NCBI GenBank assembly: GCA_045627045.1
Contig: JAZQMY010000014.1
Span: forward strand, 1 to 14,419
Direction: 5' to 3'
From: SIG351 sp045627045
GTDB lineage: Bacteria > Bacillota > Clostridia > HGM11327
Length of the DNA: 14,419 nucleotides
Below are positions 6,637 to 14,161 of this stretch, piece by piece; position 1 is the stretch's first letter, and each line of letters begins with the position of its first letter. The notes under the pieces were generated by a model, which saw only the letters and a program-made list of their open reading frames with translations, searched no databases and had not been told where the DNA came from. The translations under genes were made by a program, and so were the position numbers.

Positions 6637-8169
6637 ATGTTCGGAAAATGCAAAAGCAGCGGTCTTATCGGAATAAACGGATACATAGTCAGTGTTGAGG
6701 TTGATATTTCCGGAGGAATGCCGGGGTTTGAAATTGTAGGTCTCCCAGATGCCGCAGTAAAGGAATCAAGAGAAAGAGTCCGCTCTGCGATACGCAACAG
6801 CGGATTTTATTTTCCCCAGACGAGACTGACGGTTAACCTAGCCCCTGCCGATACACGCAAGGAGGGTGCGGTTTACGATCTTGCAATCGCATACGCAATC
6901 CTCAATGCAACAGGTCAGATAAATGCCGAAGAGGGCTTCTCCCCTGTATTTCTCGGAGAATTGTCTCTTGACGGTGATATTCGTCCCGTGGCAGGCGTTC
7001 TTCCTATGCTCCTGTCAGTTGCCGGAAATGATAATCCTACTGCAGTAATACCGAAAGACAATATCCGTGAAGCACTTCATGTGCAAGGAATGACTGTTTA
7101 TCCAGCCGCAACTCTCCGTGAGCTTGTTGATTCCATCAATATGCACACACTTGTTCCGGCAGACAAAAGCGGCTTCACTTCGGATTTTGACGATGTTGAT
7201 TTCGCTGAGGATTTCGAAGCAGTAAGAGGTCAGGAGGGAGCAAAGAGAGCTCTTGAAATTGCCGCGGCAGGCGGACATAACCTTCTGATGATAGGTCCTC
7301 CCGGCTCGGGAAAGACAATGCTTGCAAAGAGACTGCCTTCGATCCTGCCTCCGCTGACATACGAGGAAGCGATAGAAATCACAAAGATATATTCGGTTTC
7401 AGGCAATATCGACCCCAATGACGGAATCGTCAGACAACGCCCATTCCGTTCACCTCACCACACAGTTTCGGATGTTGCGCTTGTAGGCGGAGGAAAAGTT
7501 CCGAAGCCCGGCGAAATAAGCCTTGCTCACAACGGTGTTCTTTTCCTTGATGAGCTTCCGGAATTCAAGAAGGACGTGCTTGAAGTAATGCGTCAGCCTA
7601 TTGAGGACGGAACTATCCTCATAGCAAGAGCAAACGGCTCCATCACCATTCCCTGCCGCTTTATGCTGATCGCATCAATGAATCCTTGTCCGTGCGGTTA
7701 CTACGGTGACAAGAATCATAAGTGTCAGTGCTCACAGCAGCAGATAATGCGTTATCTCGGCAAAATCTCTGCTCCGCTTCTCGACAGATTCGATCTTCAC
7801 ATTGAAGTGCCTGCCGTTGATTTCAACAAACTGACTTCAAAGGAAAAGGGCGAAAGCTCATCCGTGATCCGCCAGCGTGTAATTGCCGCAAGGCAGATAC
7901 AGACAGAGCGATATAAAGGCAAAAATATATTCTGCAACTCCCAGCTCATCAGCGAGGATATTGATATCTTCTGCGACATCACCGAAAAACAGAAGGAAAT
8001 CCTCAAGAAAGCATTCACCATGCTTAAAATGAGCGCAAGAGCATACAGCAGAATACTCAAGGTCTCAAGAACTCTTGCCGATCTTGACGGCGTCGAAAAA
8101 ATTCAGGATAAACACATAATGGAGGCTATTCAGTACAGAAGCCTCGACAGGGATTATTGGAAATGGTAA
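6637..8169 (+). CDS. yifB: YifB/ComM-family Mg-chelatase-like AAA+ ATPase
   Basis: This 510-residue protein has the full YifB/ComM layout: an N-terminal Lon-like S5/ChlI domain (about 1-165), an AAA+ Mg-chelatase-type ATPase (about 190-390) and a C-terminal lid domain (about 400-510). The ATPase shows Walker A GPPGSGKT (220-227), Walker B VLFLDE (301-306) and the LLDRFD motif (381-386). Four cysteines in CPC...CQC (351, 353, 363, 365) could bind a metal, as is usual in the family. In Gram-negative bacteria ComM is a branch-migration helicase that helps integrate DNA taken up by transformation. The Firmicutes role is unproven, but direct overlap with comEC here supports a link. AAAGG precedes the ATG. 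Confidence 0.94.
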   Translation: MFGKCKSSGLIGINGYIVSVEVDISGGMPGFEIVGLPDAAVKESRERVRSAIRNSGFYFPQTRLTVNLAPADTRKEGAVYDLAIAYAILNATGQINAEEGFSPVFLGELSLDGDIRPVAGVLPMLLSVAGNDNPTAVIPKDNIREALHVQGMTVYPAATLRELVDSINMHTLVPADKSGFTSDFDDVDFAEDFEAVRGQEGAKRALEIAAAGGHNLLMIGPPGSGKTMLAKRLPSILPPLTYEEAIEITKIYSVSGNIDPNDGIVRQRPFRSPHHTVSDVALVGGGKVPKPGEISLAHNGVLFLDELPEFKKDVLEVMRQPIEDGTILIARANGSITIPCRFMLIASMNPCPCGYYGDKNHKCQCSQQQIMRYLGKISAPLLDRFDLHIEVPAVDFNKLTSKEKGESSSVIRQRVIAARQIQTERYKGKNIFCNSQLISEDIDIFCDITEKQKEILKKAFTMLKMSARAYSRILKVSRTLADLDGVEKIQDKHIMEAIQYRSLDRDYWKW

Positions 8170-10499
8170 GAGAAAGCACAGTAAAACGTCCGGCAATTTG
8201 GTTTTCCGCTTCATTTATGGCAGGAATAGCTATGGGTTCTTTTTCTGCCGAAAAGGGGTTGCTGACTGCTTTTGTCATCGGATTGCTCGTCGCTTTCTGT
8301 ATTTTCATCACATTATTCTATAAAAAAGTAAATTTCACGGCGGTAATATGCTTTCTGTGCATCATTGCCGCTTTTTTCTATTCATATTACACCTATTCAA
8401 AGCGCAATGTGCCCGATTACACCGGCTACTCGCACGTCATTGAAGCAAAGATACTGAGCAAGGACAAAATCAAGGATGAGAAGATCCGCTATCATGCAGT
8501 CAACGTGAGCCTTGACGGGGAAGCAATCGATTCCGATATACTTATTACGCTTCCGTCCGATGTCAGCCTCTCTCCCGGTGACAGAATTACTCTCACCGCC
8601 GGAATATCAAAGCCTTCCGAAGTCAGGAATTCAAAGCTTTTTGATTACAAATCTTATCTTGCTGACAACGAAATCTATTATGTTGTATATGCGGATGAGA
8701 ATAATATAGATTCTGTCATTACATACGAAGAATCAGGTGAAAAGGGCTTTCGCTTCATAATCAACCGCTTTAAGGAGAAATGCGTATCGCTCTACGGAGA
8801 TTATCTTTCCTCCGAGGCGCTCGGCATAGTGCACGCCATCACATCAGGAGATGACGTTTATATCGACAGCAGCACTTATGATTCTTACAGAGCAGGCGGA
8901 ATCGCTCATGTTCTTGCAATATCAGGTCTACATGTCGGTTTTATTGTGCTTTTTGCATCTCTCATTACAAGTTTTCTGAAAAAGAACGGCGTTCTTTACA
9001 CCGTAATCAATATTCTTCTCGTGTGGGGCTACATAGTATTTTCGGGAATGAACGTATCAGCCGTAAGGGCAGGAATATTCTTTTCCCTCTTCTCTATCGG
9101 CAAAGCGCTCAAGGCCAGAACGGACACGATCAATCTGCTGTTTATTACAGCACTCATTATGCTCATATTCAGACCGCTTCTCCTGTTCTCCGCAAGCTTT
9201 CAACTCTCATTTTCAGCAGTCCTCGGAATAGGTCTTCTGGCGCCGTCAATGATGCTCTTTGCCGAAAAGCATCTTGTCTTTCTCCCGAAGAACATCGTGT
9301 CTTCCCTGGCAACCGTTATTTCGGCAAGCATAGGTGTCCTCATTCCTCTTGCTTACAATTTCAACAGCATATCGCCGCTCTCGGTCATTGCAAACATCGT
9401 GATTGTTCCGTTATTTGCATATATTACCGTTGCAGGCTTTCTGATGATGCCTGCGGTGCTTATCGGTTGGTCGCCTCTTTGCAAGGTAATAGGCACGCTC
9501 ATAAACGGCTTGGTTTATATTGTCAGGGTGATTATCAGTCTGCTTGAAAAGACAGGTCTCTCAAGCATAGCCGTAACGTCACCGTCGCTTATCTTCATCG
9601 CCGCATTCGCTGTTCTTATTCTTATCATCTCCATTGAAAAGCCGCTCTGGATAAAGAAAAAACTTATTCCCATAATATGCTGTATTGCAGTTATGCTTGC
9701 GGACAACGTCATTCCGAATCTCGGAATAAACGATATTTACACGGTAAGCTTCATTGATGTCGGTCAGGCAGAATGCTCTGTCATTCGTACACCAGACAAC
9801 AAGGTGATTATGATAGATGCAGGAACGTCCTACGGCACATCCGGCACCGCCGACTATACAATAATACCGTACCTTCTGAGGCACGGCATCACTCATATCG
9901 ATTATCTTGTCCTCTCGCATCTGCACAGTGATCACGCAGGAGAAGCGCCTGCAATAATAAAGGGCTTCAGCGTCGGAAATGTTATCTGTGCATTCCCCGA
10001 AGAAGGAACAAGCGAGCTCTTTGACAGGATAAAAACAGCTTGCACCGAAAGAGGAACCTCCCTTACCGATTTCTCGCAGAGGAGCTATATTTTCATCGGG
10101 GAAAGCACAGTTCTCTCGAGCCTCAAGGACACAAGCTCATCCGTCGGAAACGAGGATTCTCTCCTGATCAAGATTGCATGCGGCAATAATTCGCTTCTAT
10201 TCACAGGTGATATGGATGCCAAAGGGCTTGCCGATTTACCGGATATCGATAATCTGCTCATCCTGAAGGTGCCGCATCACGGCTCCGATTCATCAGTCAC
10301 AGACAGGATCAGAGAGCTTTCGCCTCTTTACAGTGTGATTCTCTCAAAGTCGGGAAACAGCTATTCTCTTCCGAACGATAATGTAGTAAACTTCTATTCT
10401 TCATTTTCAGATGTGATCAGGAGCGACGAATCCGGTGAAATTGTCTTCAGATTTAATGATAAGTTAATAAAAATTCAGACTTTCTTCAAAATTCAATAA
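8163..10499 (+). CDS. comEC: ComEC/Rec2 DNA uptake channel
   Basis: ComEC carries single-stranded DNA across the membrane during natural transformation. The protein has 778 residues from this start. All three family parts are present: an N-terminal membrane and OB-like DUF4131 region (about 1-190), the polytopic Competence domain (about 220-510) with the signature LAISGLHVG near residue 253, and a C-terminal metallo-beta-lactamase-like domain (about 525-770) with HLHSDH near residue 586, TGDMD, and PHHGSD. The metal-binding residues look intact, as expected for a nuclease-active form. The frame is open from a TTG at 8157, but AGGGA (8149-8153) is nine bases from the ATG at 8163, which I prefer. 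Either start overlaps the end of yifB. Confidence 0.94.
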   Translation: MVRESTVKRPAIWFSASFMAGIAMGSFSAEKGLLTAFVIGLLVAFCIFITLFYKKVNFTAVICFLCIIAAFFYSYYTYSKRNVPDYTGYSHVIEAKILSKDKIKDEKIRYHAVNVSLDGEAIDSDILITLPSDVSLSPGDRITLTAGISKPSEVRNSKLFDYKSYLADNEIYYVVYADENNIDSVITYEESGEKGFRFIINRFKEKCVSLYGDYLSSEALGIVHAITSGDDVYIDSSTYDSYRAGGIAHVLAISGLHVGFIVLFASLITSFLKKNGVLYTVINILLVWGYIVFSGMNVSAVRAGIFFSLFSIGKALKARTDTINLLFITALIMLIFRPLLLFSASFQLSFSAVLGIGLLAPSMMLFAEKHLVFLPKNIVSSLATVISASIGVLIPLAYNFNSISPLSVIANIVIVPLFAYITVAGFLMMPAVLIGWSPLCKVIGTLINGLVYIVRVIISLLEKTGLSSIAVTSPSLIFIAAFAVLILIISIEKPLWIKKKLIPIICCIAVMLADNVIPNLGINDIYTVSFIDVGQAECSVIRTPDNKVIMIDAGTSYGTSGTADYTIIPYLLRHGITHIDYLVLSHLHSDHAGEAPAIIKGFSVGNVICAFPEEGTSELFDRIKTACTERGTSLTDFSQRSYIFIGESTVLSSLKDTSSSVGNEDSLLIKIACGNNSLLFTGDMDAKGLADLPDIDNLLILKVPHHGSDSSVTDRIRELSPLYSVILSKSGNSYSLPNDNVVNFYSSFSDVIRSDESGEIVFRFNDKLIKIQTFFKIQ

Positions 10500-10523
10500 A
10501 AAGTTTCAAAAAAATTCACATTT

Positions 10524-10542
10524 TGTGTATATTATATTCACA
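10524..10542. repeat. 19-base near-palindrome behind comEC
   Basis: TGTG at 10524-10527 and CACA at 10539-10542 frame an A/T-rich centre; eight of nine base pairs match around a central T. A further CACA (10517-10520) stands just upstream, giving CACA-TTT-TGTG as a second inverted pair. The half sites recall CRP/FNR-type or redox-regulator operators, but the spacing fits none that I know. Confidence 0.4.
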
Positions 10543-10568
10543 GAAAGCGTATATAATATAGATGTAGA

Positions 10569-10603
10569 AAGTTGATAAACTTCTTCTTTTTGATTTGTTT
10601 TTT
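10569..10603 (+). terminator. Weak candidate terminator of comEC
   Basis: AAGTT (10569-10573) and AACTT (10578-10582) make a short A/T-rich stem followed by a long T-rich run to 10603. The stem is weak; it is listed because no better terminator follows comEC. Confidence 0.3.
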
Positions 10604-10605
10604 CC

Positions 10606-10665
10606 ATCGGCAGAGGGCGCATAGGTAACTCCATCCTACGCGCCCTCTGTCCTTGATTGTCCGAT
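10606..10665. other. Long hairpin without T tract between converging genes
   Basis: CAGAGGGCGC (10611-10620) pairs perfectly with GCGCCCTCTG (10640-10649). After one A-C mismatch, TAGG (10622-10625) pairs with CCTA (10635-10638) around a nine-base loop, giving 14 pairs. Outside it, ATCGG (10606-10610) can pair with CCGAT (10661-10665) across an 11-base bulge. Neither strand has a T run directly after the stem, so it is not a standard intrinsic terminator. It lies between the ends of comEC and the ABC transporter gene and is much more GC-rich than its surroundings. Confidence 0.7.
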
Positions 10666-10682
10666 CGTTTAATATTCAGTTA

Positions 10683-12440
10683 TCAGTCTGCCGTATAAAG
10701 TCTGTACATATCGGCATACATTTCATTCTTTTCCATCAGCTCGTCATGAGTTCCCATCTCTTTGATTCCGTCAGCCGTCAGAACTATTATTCTGTCTGCA
10801 TTCCTGATAGTAGTAAGTCTGTGAGCAATAGTGATGGTGGTTCTTCCGTCGGCGAGCTTTTCAAGTGACTGCTGAACGAGTCTTTCACTCTCATTGTCGA
10901 GTGCGCTTGTTGCCTCGTCAAGAATAAGAATAGGAGGATTCTTGAGGAACACTCTCGCAATGGATATCCTCTGCTTCTGACCTCCCGAAAGCTTGAGACC
11001 TCTTTCGCCTACATAGGTATCATATCCATCGGGGAGCGTTTCAATGAATTCAGCCGCTCCTGCAAGCTCTGCCGCATGCTTTATCTCTTCCATCGTTGCG
11101 CCGGGCTTGCCGTATTCGATGTTTTCTTTTACGGTTCCCGAGAAAAGGTATATATTCTGCTGAACGATTCCTATGTTATCCCTGAGTGATGAAAGTGTTA
11201 CGTGTCTTATGTCTTTTCCGTCTATTCTTATCTCGCCCTTGTGAAGCTCATAGAATCTCGGAAGCAGAGCGCACAGAGTTGTCTTGCCGCTTCCCGACGG
11301 GCCGACGATAGCAAGCTTTTCACCCGGTGCAACAGAGAGTGAAAGATCCTTCAATATATCTCTTGCGTTTTCAGAATATCTGAACGTAATATTGTCAAAC
11401 TCAATCTCGCCCTTTATGCTGTCAAACTCCTCTGCCTGAGGTGCGTCGACAATATCCGGCTCAACATCCATTACCTCGCAGAATCTTTCAATTCCGGTAA
11501 TGCCTCTCTGGAACTGCTCCGTAAAATCAACCACTCTCTTGACTGAATTGAGAAGCATCGTAACATAAAGCAGGCAGGCAATGAAATCTGCGGCATCGAT
11601 CAGCTTTGCTCTCATGAACAACGCTCCGACTACAACAATAACGATATACATCAATCCGTCAAAGCATCTTGTGGTCGCATTGAAGGCGCCCATCTGCTTG
11701 TACACCGTTTTCTTTATTCCGAGAAATCTGACATTTCCTTCATCAAATTTTCTTTCTTCAATTTCCTCATTTGAAAAAGCCTTGACCTCGTGTATTCCGA
11801 GAAGGCTGTCCTCTACCTGGGAATTCAGCTCTCCTACCTGCTTTCTGGAATCCCTGAAGCCCTGGCGCATCCTTATCCTGAACGGAGAAAGCACCAAAAG
11901 CATTACAGGCACCATTGCAAACACGATAAAAGCAAGTATCACGTTCATCGTGCAGAGTATTGCAAACGATACCACTATCTTGATGATGGCAATGAAGAAT
12001 TCCTCCGGGCAATGATGTGCAAACTCCGTTATATCAAACATATCGCTTGTTATCCTGGACATAATTGAGCCGACCTTGGTATTATCATAATATGTAAATG
12101 AAAGTTTCTGCAAATGGCGGAAGAAATCGCTTCGCATCTCTGTTTCCATTTTTGTTCCCATGATGTGTCCTATGGAAGACATATAATAATACGCCGCCGT
12201 ATCCACTATCTTGAGAAGGAAGTATATTATTCCGCATCTGAGAATAAGCTCTATCGTCAGCAATGCAATATCATCCGTTGCCGCCTTAGTTATTTTCTGC
12301 ACTATTACAGGCAGTACAAGCTCACATATCGTAGTAAGTGAAGCGCAAAGCAGGTCTAAAATGAGCGTTTTTTTGTGTTTGCCATAGTACGGCAGAAAAC
12401 GTTTTATCATCCGTATGTTTGATTGCTTTCTTTCGATCAT
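10683..12440 (-). CDS. ABC exporter, fused membrane and ATP-binding half-transporter
   Basis: This type I ABC exporter half-transporter of 585 residues works as a dimer with a copy of itself or a partner. The membrane domain covers about residues 20-315 with roughly six helices. The ATPase domain (about 345-580) has Walker A GPSGSGKT (380-387), a Q-loop near 427, signature LSGGQ (484-488), Walker B ILILDE (504-509), the D-loop SALD and a switch His at 540, so it looks active. The substrate cannot be told; the closest general type is the multidrug/lipid-exporter group. No partner gene adjoins it, which favours a homodimer. The ribosome binding site is weak (GAG-rich sequence near 12448-12454). 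An extended -10 promoter lies upstream. Confidence 0.93.
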   Translation of the reverse strand: MIERKQSNIRMIKRFLPYYGKHKKTLILDLLCASLTTICELVLPVIVQKITKAATDDIALLTIELILRCGIIYFLLKIVDTAAYYYMSSIGHIMGTKMETEMRSDFFRHLQKLSFTYYDNTKVGSIMSRITSDMFDITEFAHHCPEEFFIAIIKIVVSFAILCTMNVILAFIVFAMVPVMLLVLSPFRIRMRQGFRDSRKQVGELNSQVEDSLLGIHEVKAFSNEEIEERKFDEGNVRFLGIKKTVYKQMGAFNATTRCFDGLMYIVIVVVGALFMRAKLIDAADFIACLLYVTMLLNSVKRVVDFTEQFQRGITGIERFCEVMDVEPDIVDAPQAEEFDSIKGEIEFDNITFRYSENARDILKDLSLSVAPGEKLAIVGPSGSGKTTLCALLPRFYELHKGEIRIDGKDIRHVTLSSLRDNIGIVQQNIYLFSGTVKENIEYGKPGATMEEIKHAAELAGAAEFIETLPDGYDTYVGERGLKLSGGQKQRISIARVFLKNPPILILDEATSALDNESERLVQQSLEKLADGRTTITIAHRLTTIRNADRIIVLTADGIKEMGTHDELMEKNEMYADMYRLYTAD

Positions 12441-12472
12441 TTTATTTCTCTTTTCTTAAATATGATGTAAAT

Positions 12473-12481
12473 ATTGTACCA
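12473..12481 (-). promoter_or_regulatory. Candidate extended -10 promoter of the ABC transporter gene
   Basis: On the minus strand TGGTACAAT (12481-12473) is an extended -10 element (TGn plus TACAAT) about 33 bases before the ATG. No good -35 is present at the usual distance. Readthrough from spmB is possible because no terminator was seen in the 83-base gap. Confidence 0.5.
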
Positions 12482-12523
12482 CATTTTCATGAAAAAGGAA
12501 AGTATTTCTTGCGCCCTGAAGCA

Positions 12524-13051
12524 TCACAAAAGCAGTCTTACCGCAAGGACAGATAAGAACATGGATGTAATATCGCAGAACACCGCCGCAAAAAGAGTAT
12601 ATCTCGTCTTTTTTATCCCAACAGAGCCGAAATACAGCGCAACGGTATAAAACGTTGTCTCTGTTGAGCCCATCATGACAGATGCTATCAGTGCCGTTTC
12701 CGAATCAACGCCGCACGTTTCAAAAATATCCGCAAGCATCCCCAAGGAAGCACTTCCCGAAAAAGGTCTTATCACAAAAAGGCTCACTATTTCAGCCGGT
12801 ATCCCTATAAAAGAAAGCGGGCGGGAAATTGCATTCGAAAGCATTTCCAGTAGCCCCGAGCCTCTGAAAAGCGATATTCCCGAAAGCATTGCGCACATCA
12901 GCGGAAGCATTTTTATTGCAAGCGAAACACCCTCTTCAGCACCTTCGCAAAACGCCTCGTAAACATTCACCCTTTTGGCAACACCGTATATTATCACGAA
13001 AAGGATAAATAAAGGTATTATAAGCCCCGCCGCACTTTTAATTACGTCCAT
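12524..13051 (-). CDS. spmB: Spore maturation protein B
   Basis: SpmB is a membrane protein of the nucleoside-recognition (Gate) family that acts with SpmA in spore core dehydration and heat resistance in Bacillus and Clostridium. The 175 residues contain four to five hydrophobic helices and the typical RPFSGSASLGML and VMMGSTETTFYTVALYFG blocks. The ATG at 13051 is preceded by GAGGA (13058-13062) and overlaps the end of spmA by 14 bases, so the two are co-translated. The pair suggests the organism forms endospores or descends from one that did. Confidence 0.93.
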   Translation of the reverse strand: MDVIKSAAGLIIPLFILFVIIYGVAKRVNVYEAFCEGAEEGVSLAIKMLPLMCAMLSGISLFRGSGLLEMLSNAISRPLSFIGIPAEIVSLFVIRPFSGSASLGMLADIFETCGVDSETALIASVMMGSTETTFYTVALYFGSVGIKKTRYTLFAAVFCDITSMFLSVLAVRLLL

Positions 13052-13616
13052 TGTTTTTCCTCATCACCCGACATATGATTATTCCTATCATGCACGGAAA
13101 TGCTGTTGCTATCAATGACGGAAGTATCACTGCTTCAGGATTCGCCGCACCCATTGACTCTCTGAGAGAGATTACAGTTGACGGTATGATTTCAAGCGAA
13201 GCCGTGTTCAGTATCAGAAACATTATCATATCGTCAGATGCCTTATCCGAAAACGGGCTTTCCTCCTTCAGCGCCTTCATCGCCTGAAGTCCGAACGGAG
13301 TTGCCGCATTCGACAGACCGAGCATATTTGCCGAAATGTTCATTGTTATCCTGTCAAACGCCGCTTCTCCCGTATTCGGAAAGAGTTTCCGGAGCAGCGG
13401 TGCGGTAAGGGAGGCTATTTTATCAGTCAGCCCTGACTTCTTTGCTATATTCATTATCCCGAGCCAGAAGCAATAAATGCCTGCAAGCGATATCGAAAGC
13501 GACACGGCTCTTGATGCCCCATCTGTCACAAGCCCCAGTACGCTGTCTCCTCTACCCGTAAAAAGCATATAAATAATTCCGGCAGTAAATAATGCCGCCC
13601 ATATAATTCCCATCAT
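13038..13616 (-). CDS. spmA: Spore maturation protein A
   Basis: SpmA partners SpmB in late spore development. It is a membrane protein with Gate-type helices. The blocks YCFWLGIMNIAKKSGL, SANMLGLSNAATPFGLQAMK and NTASLEIIPSTVISLR are characteristic. The frame is open to a GTG at 13625, but I prefer the ATG at 13616 (192 residues). GGGGTGA (13628-13622) then lies five bases upstream, the protein begins MMGIIW like the Bacillus protein (MVNIIW), and the predicted sigma-E start point near 13632 would leave almost no leader for the GTG. It overlaps spmB downstream. Confidence 0.93.
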   Translation of the reverse strand: MMGIIWAALFTAGIIYMLFTGRGDSVLGLVTDGASRAVSLSISLAGIYCFWLGIMNIAKKSGLTDKIASLTAPLLRKLFPNTGEAAFDRITMNISANMLGLSNAATPFGLQAMKALKEESPFSDKASDDMIMFLILNTASLEIIPSTVISLRESMGAANPEAVILPSLIATAFPCMIGIIICRVMRKNNGRN

Positions 13617-13638
13617 ATCTGTCACCCCATTTTAATGA

Positions 13639-13667
13639 AAAGTATGCTTCGTCCGGCAAAACTATTC
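13639..13667 (-). promoter_or_regulatory. Candidate sigma-E (mother-cell) promoter of spmA-spmB
   Basis: On the minus strand GAATAGT (13667-13661) and CATACTTT (13646-13639) are separated by 14 bases. The Bacillus sigma-E consensus is KMATATT, 14-15 bases, CATACAHT: six of seven and seven of eight positions agree. spmA-spmB is in a sigma-E-controlled operon in B. subtilis, which supports the call. Confidence 0.7.
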
Positions 13668-13717
13668 CCACAGTTATTATTTTTTATCAAAAACACTTTC
13701 AAATTAAAAAATAGGTA

Positions 13718-13746
13718 TTGCATTTTAGTCAAAACTATGCTATAAT
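13718..13746 (+). promoter_or_regulatory. Sigma-A promoter of secG
   Basis: TTGCAT (13718-13723), a 17-base spacer and a perfect TATAAT (13741-13746) stand about 80 bases before secG. It diverges from the sigma-E promoter of spmA. Confidence 0.75.
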
Positions 13747-13775
13747 ATAGCATATAATAAAACAGATATAAATAT

Positions 13776-13832
13776 ATGGAAGGTTCTTCTCCGTTTCGTC
13801 GGGAAGAAATTGGGTTTTTCAGAATATGGTAG
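13776..13832 (+). other. Short upstream ORF and hairpin in the secG leader
   Basis: An 18-codon frame, MEGSSPFRREEIGFFRIW, runs from ATG 13776 and ends in TAG 13830-13832, overlapping the secG ATG at 13826. The same bases can form a hairpin: TTCTTC (13784-13789) with GAAGAA (13803-13808), plus an inner CC/GG. secG itself lacks a clear Shine-Dalgarno, so coupling from this frame is possible. The short frame also lacks a clear ribosome binding site, so this remains speculative. Confidence 0.3.
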
Positions 13833-14080
13833 CAGCACTCAAATATATCGGCATTGCAATTATGATAATACTTGATATCGTTATCATCGTAGCCGTACTT
13901 ATGCAGTCATCCAAGTCTTCAGGTCTTTCCGGTCTCGTTTCCGGCGCAAGCGAAACATTCTTCGGCAAGAACAAGGGCGAGGATATGGATGCCAAGCTCG
14001 AAAAAATCGTTAAGATTGCCGGCATTGCATTCGTTATTGTAAGCGTTCTTCTTACAATGCTTATCAACAGATGGGCTTGA
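13826..14080 (+). CDS. secG: SecG, preprotein translocase subunit
   Basis: SecG is the small partner of SecYE that aids SecA-driven protein export. The 84-residue protein has the expected two membrane helices (about 5-27 and 61-80) joined by a cytoplasmic loop with the hallmark VLMQSSKSSGLSGLVSGASE and FFGKNKG. The length is close to the family norm. The ATG is fixed by homology, as there is no good Shine-Dalgarno upstream. It has its own promoter and terminator, so it is probably a single-gene transcript. In many Firmicutes secG is followed by rnr and smpB; here cca follows. Confidence 0.95.
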   Translation: MVAALKYIGIAIMIILDIVIIVAVLMQSSKSSGLSGLVSGASETFFGKNKGEDMDAKLEKIVKIAGIAFVIVSVLLTMLINRWA

Positions 14081-14108
14081 CGATAAATCAATATTGATAG
14101 TGCAAAGT

Positions 14109-14148
14109 AAGCGGTACTCAGAATATGAGTTGCCGCTTTTGTTTTTAT
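14109..14148 (+). terminator. Rho-independent terminator after secG
   Basis: AAGCGG (14109-14114) pairs with CCGCTT (14133-14138) and, inside, ACTC (14116-14119) pairs with GAGT (14127-14130). TTGTTTTTATT follows. The end lies only about 14 bases before the cca start. Confidence 0.85.
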
Positions 14149-14161
14149 TATAAAGAATCAG

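Noticed and set aside
8157..8162. TTG at 8157 as the comEC start
   Set aside because: The nearest Shine-Dalgarno is only three bases away, but nine bases from the ATG at 8163, which is the better spacing.
10524..10542. Rex or CRP operator
   Set aside because: The half sites are similar but the spacing between TGTG and CACA does not match the known Rex or CRP patterns.
10606..10665. Intrinsic terminator for comEC or the ABC gene
   Set aside because: There is no T run after the stem on either strand, so it is reported as an unexplained hairpin instead.
13617..13625. GTG at 13625 as the spmA start
   Set aside because: It lies inside the GGGGTGA that best serves as ribosome binding site for the ATG at 13616, and would be only about seven bases from the predicted transcription start.
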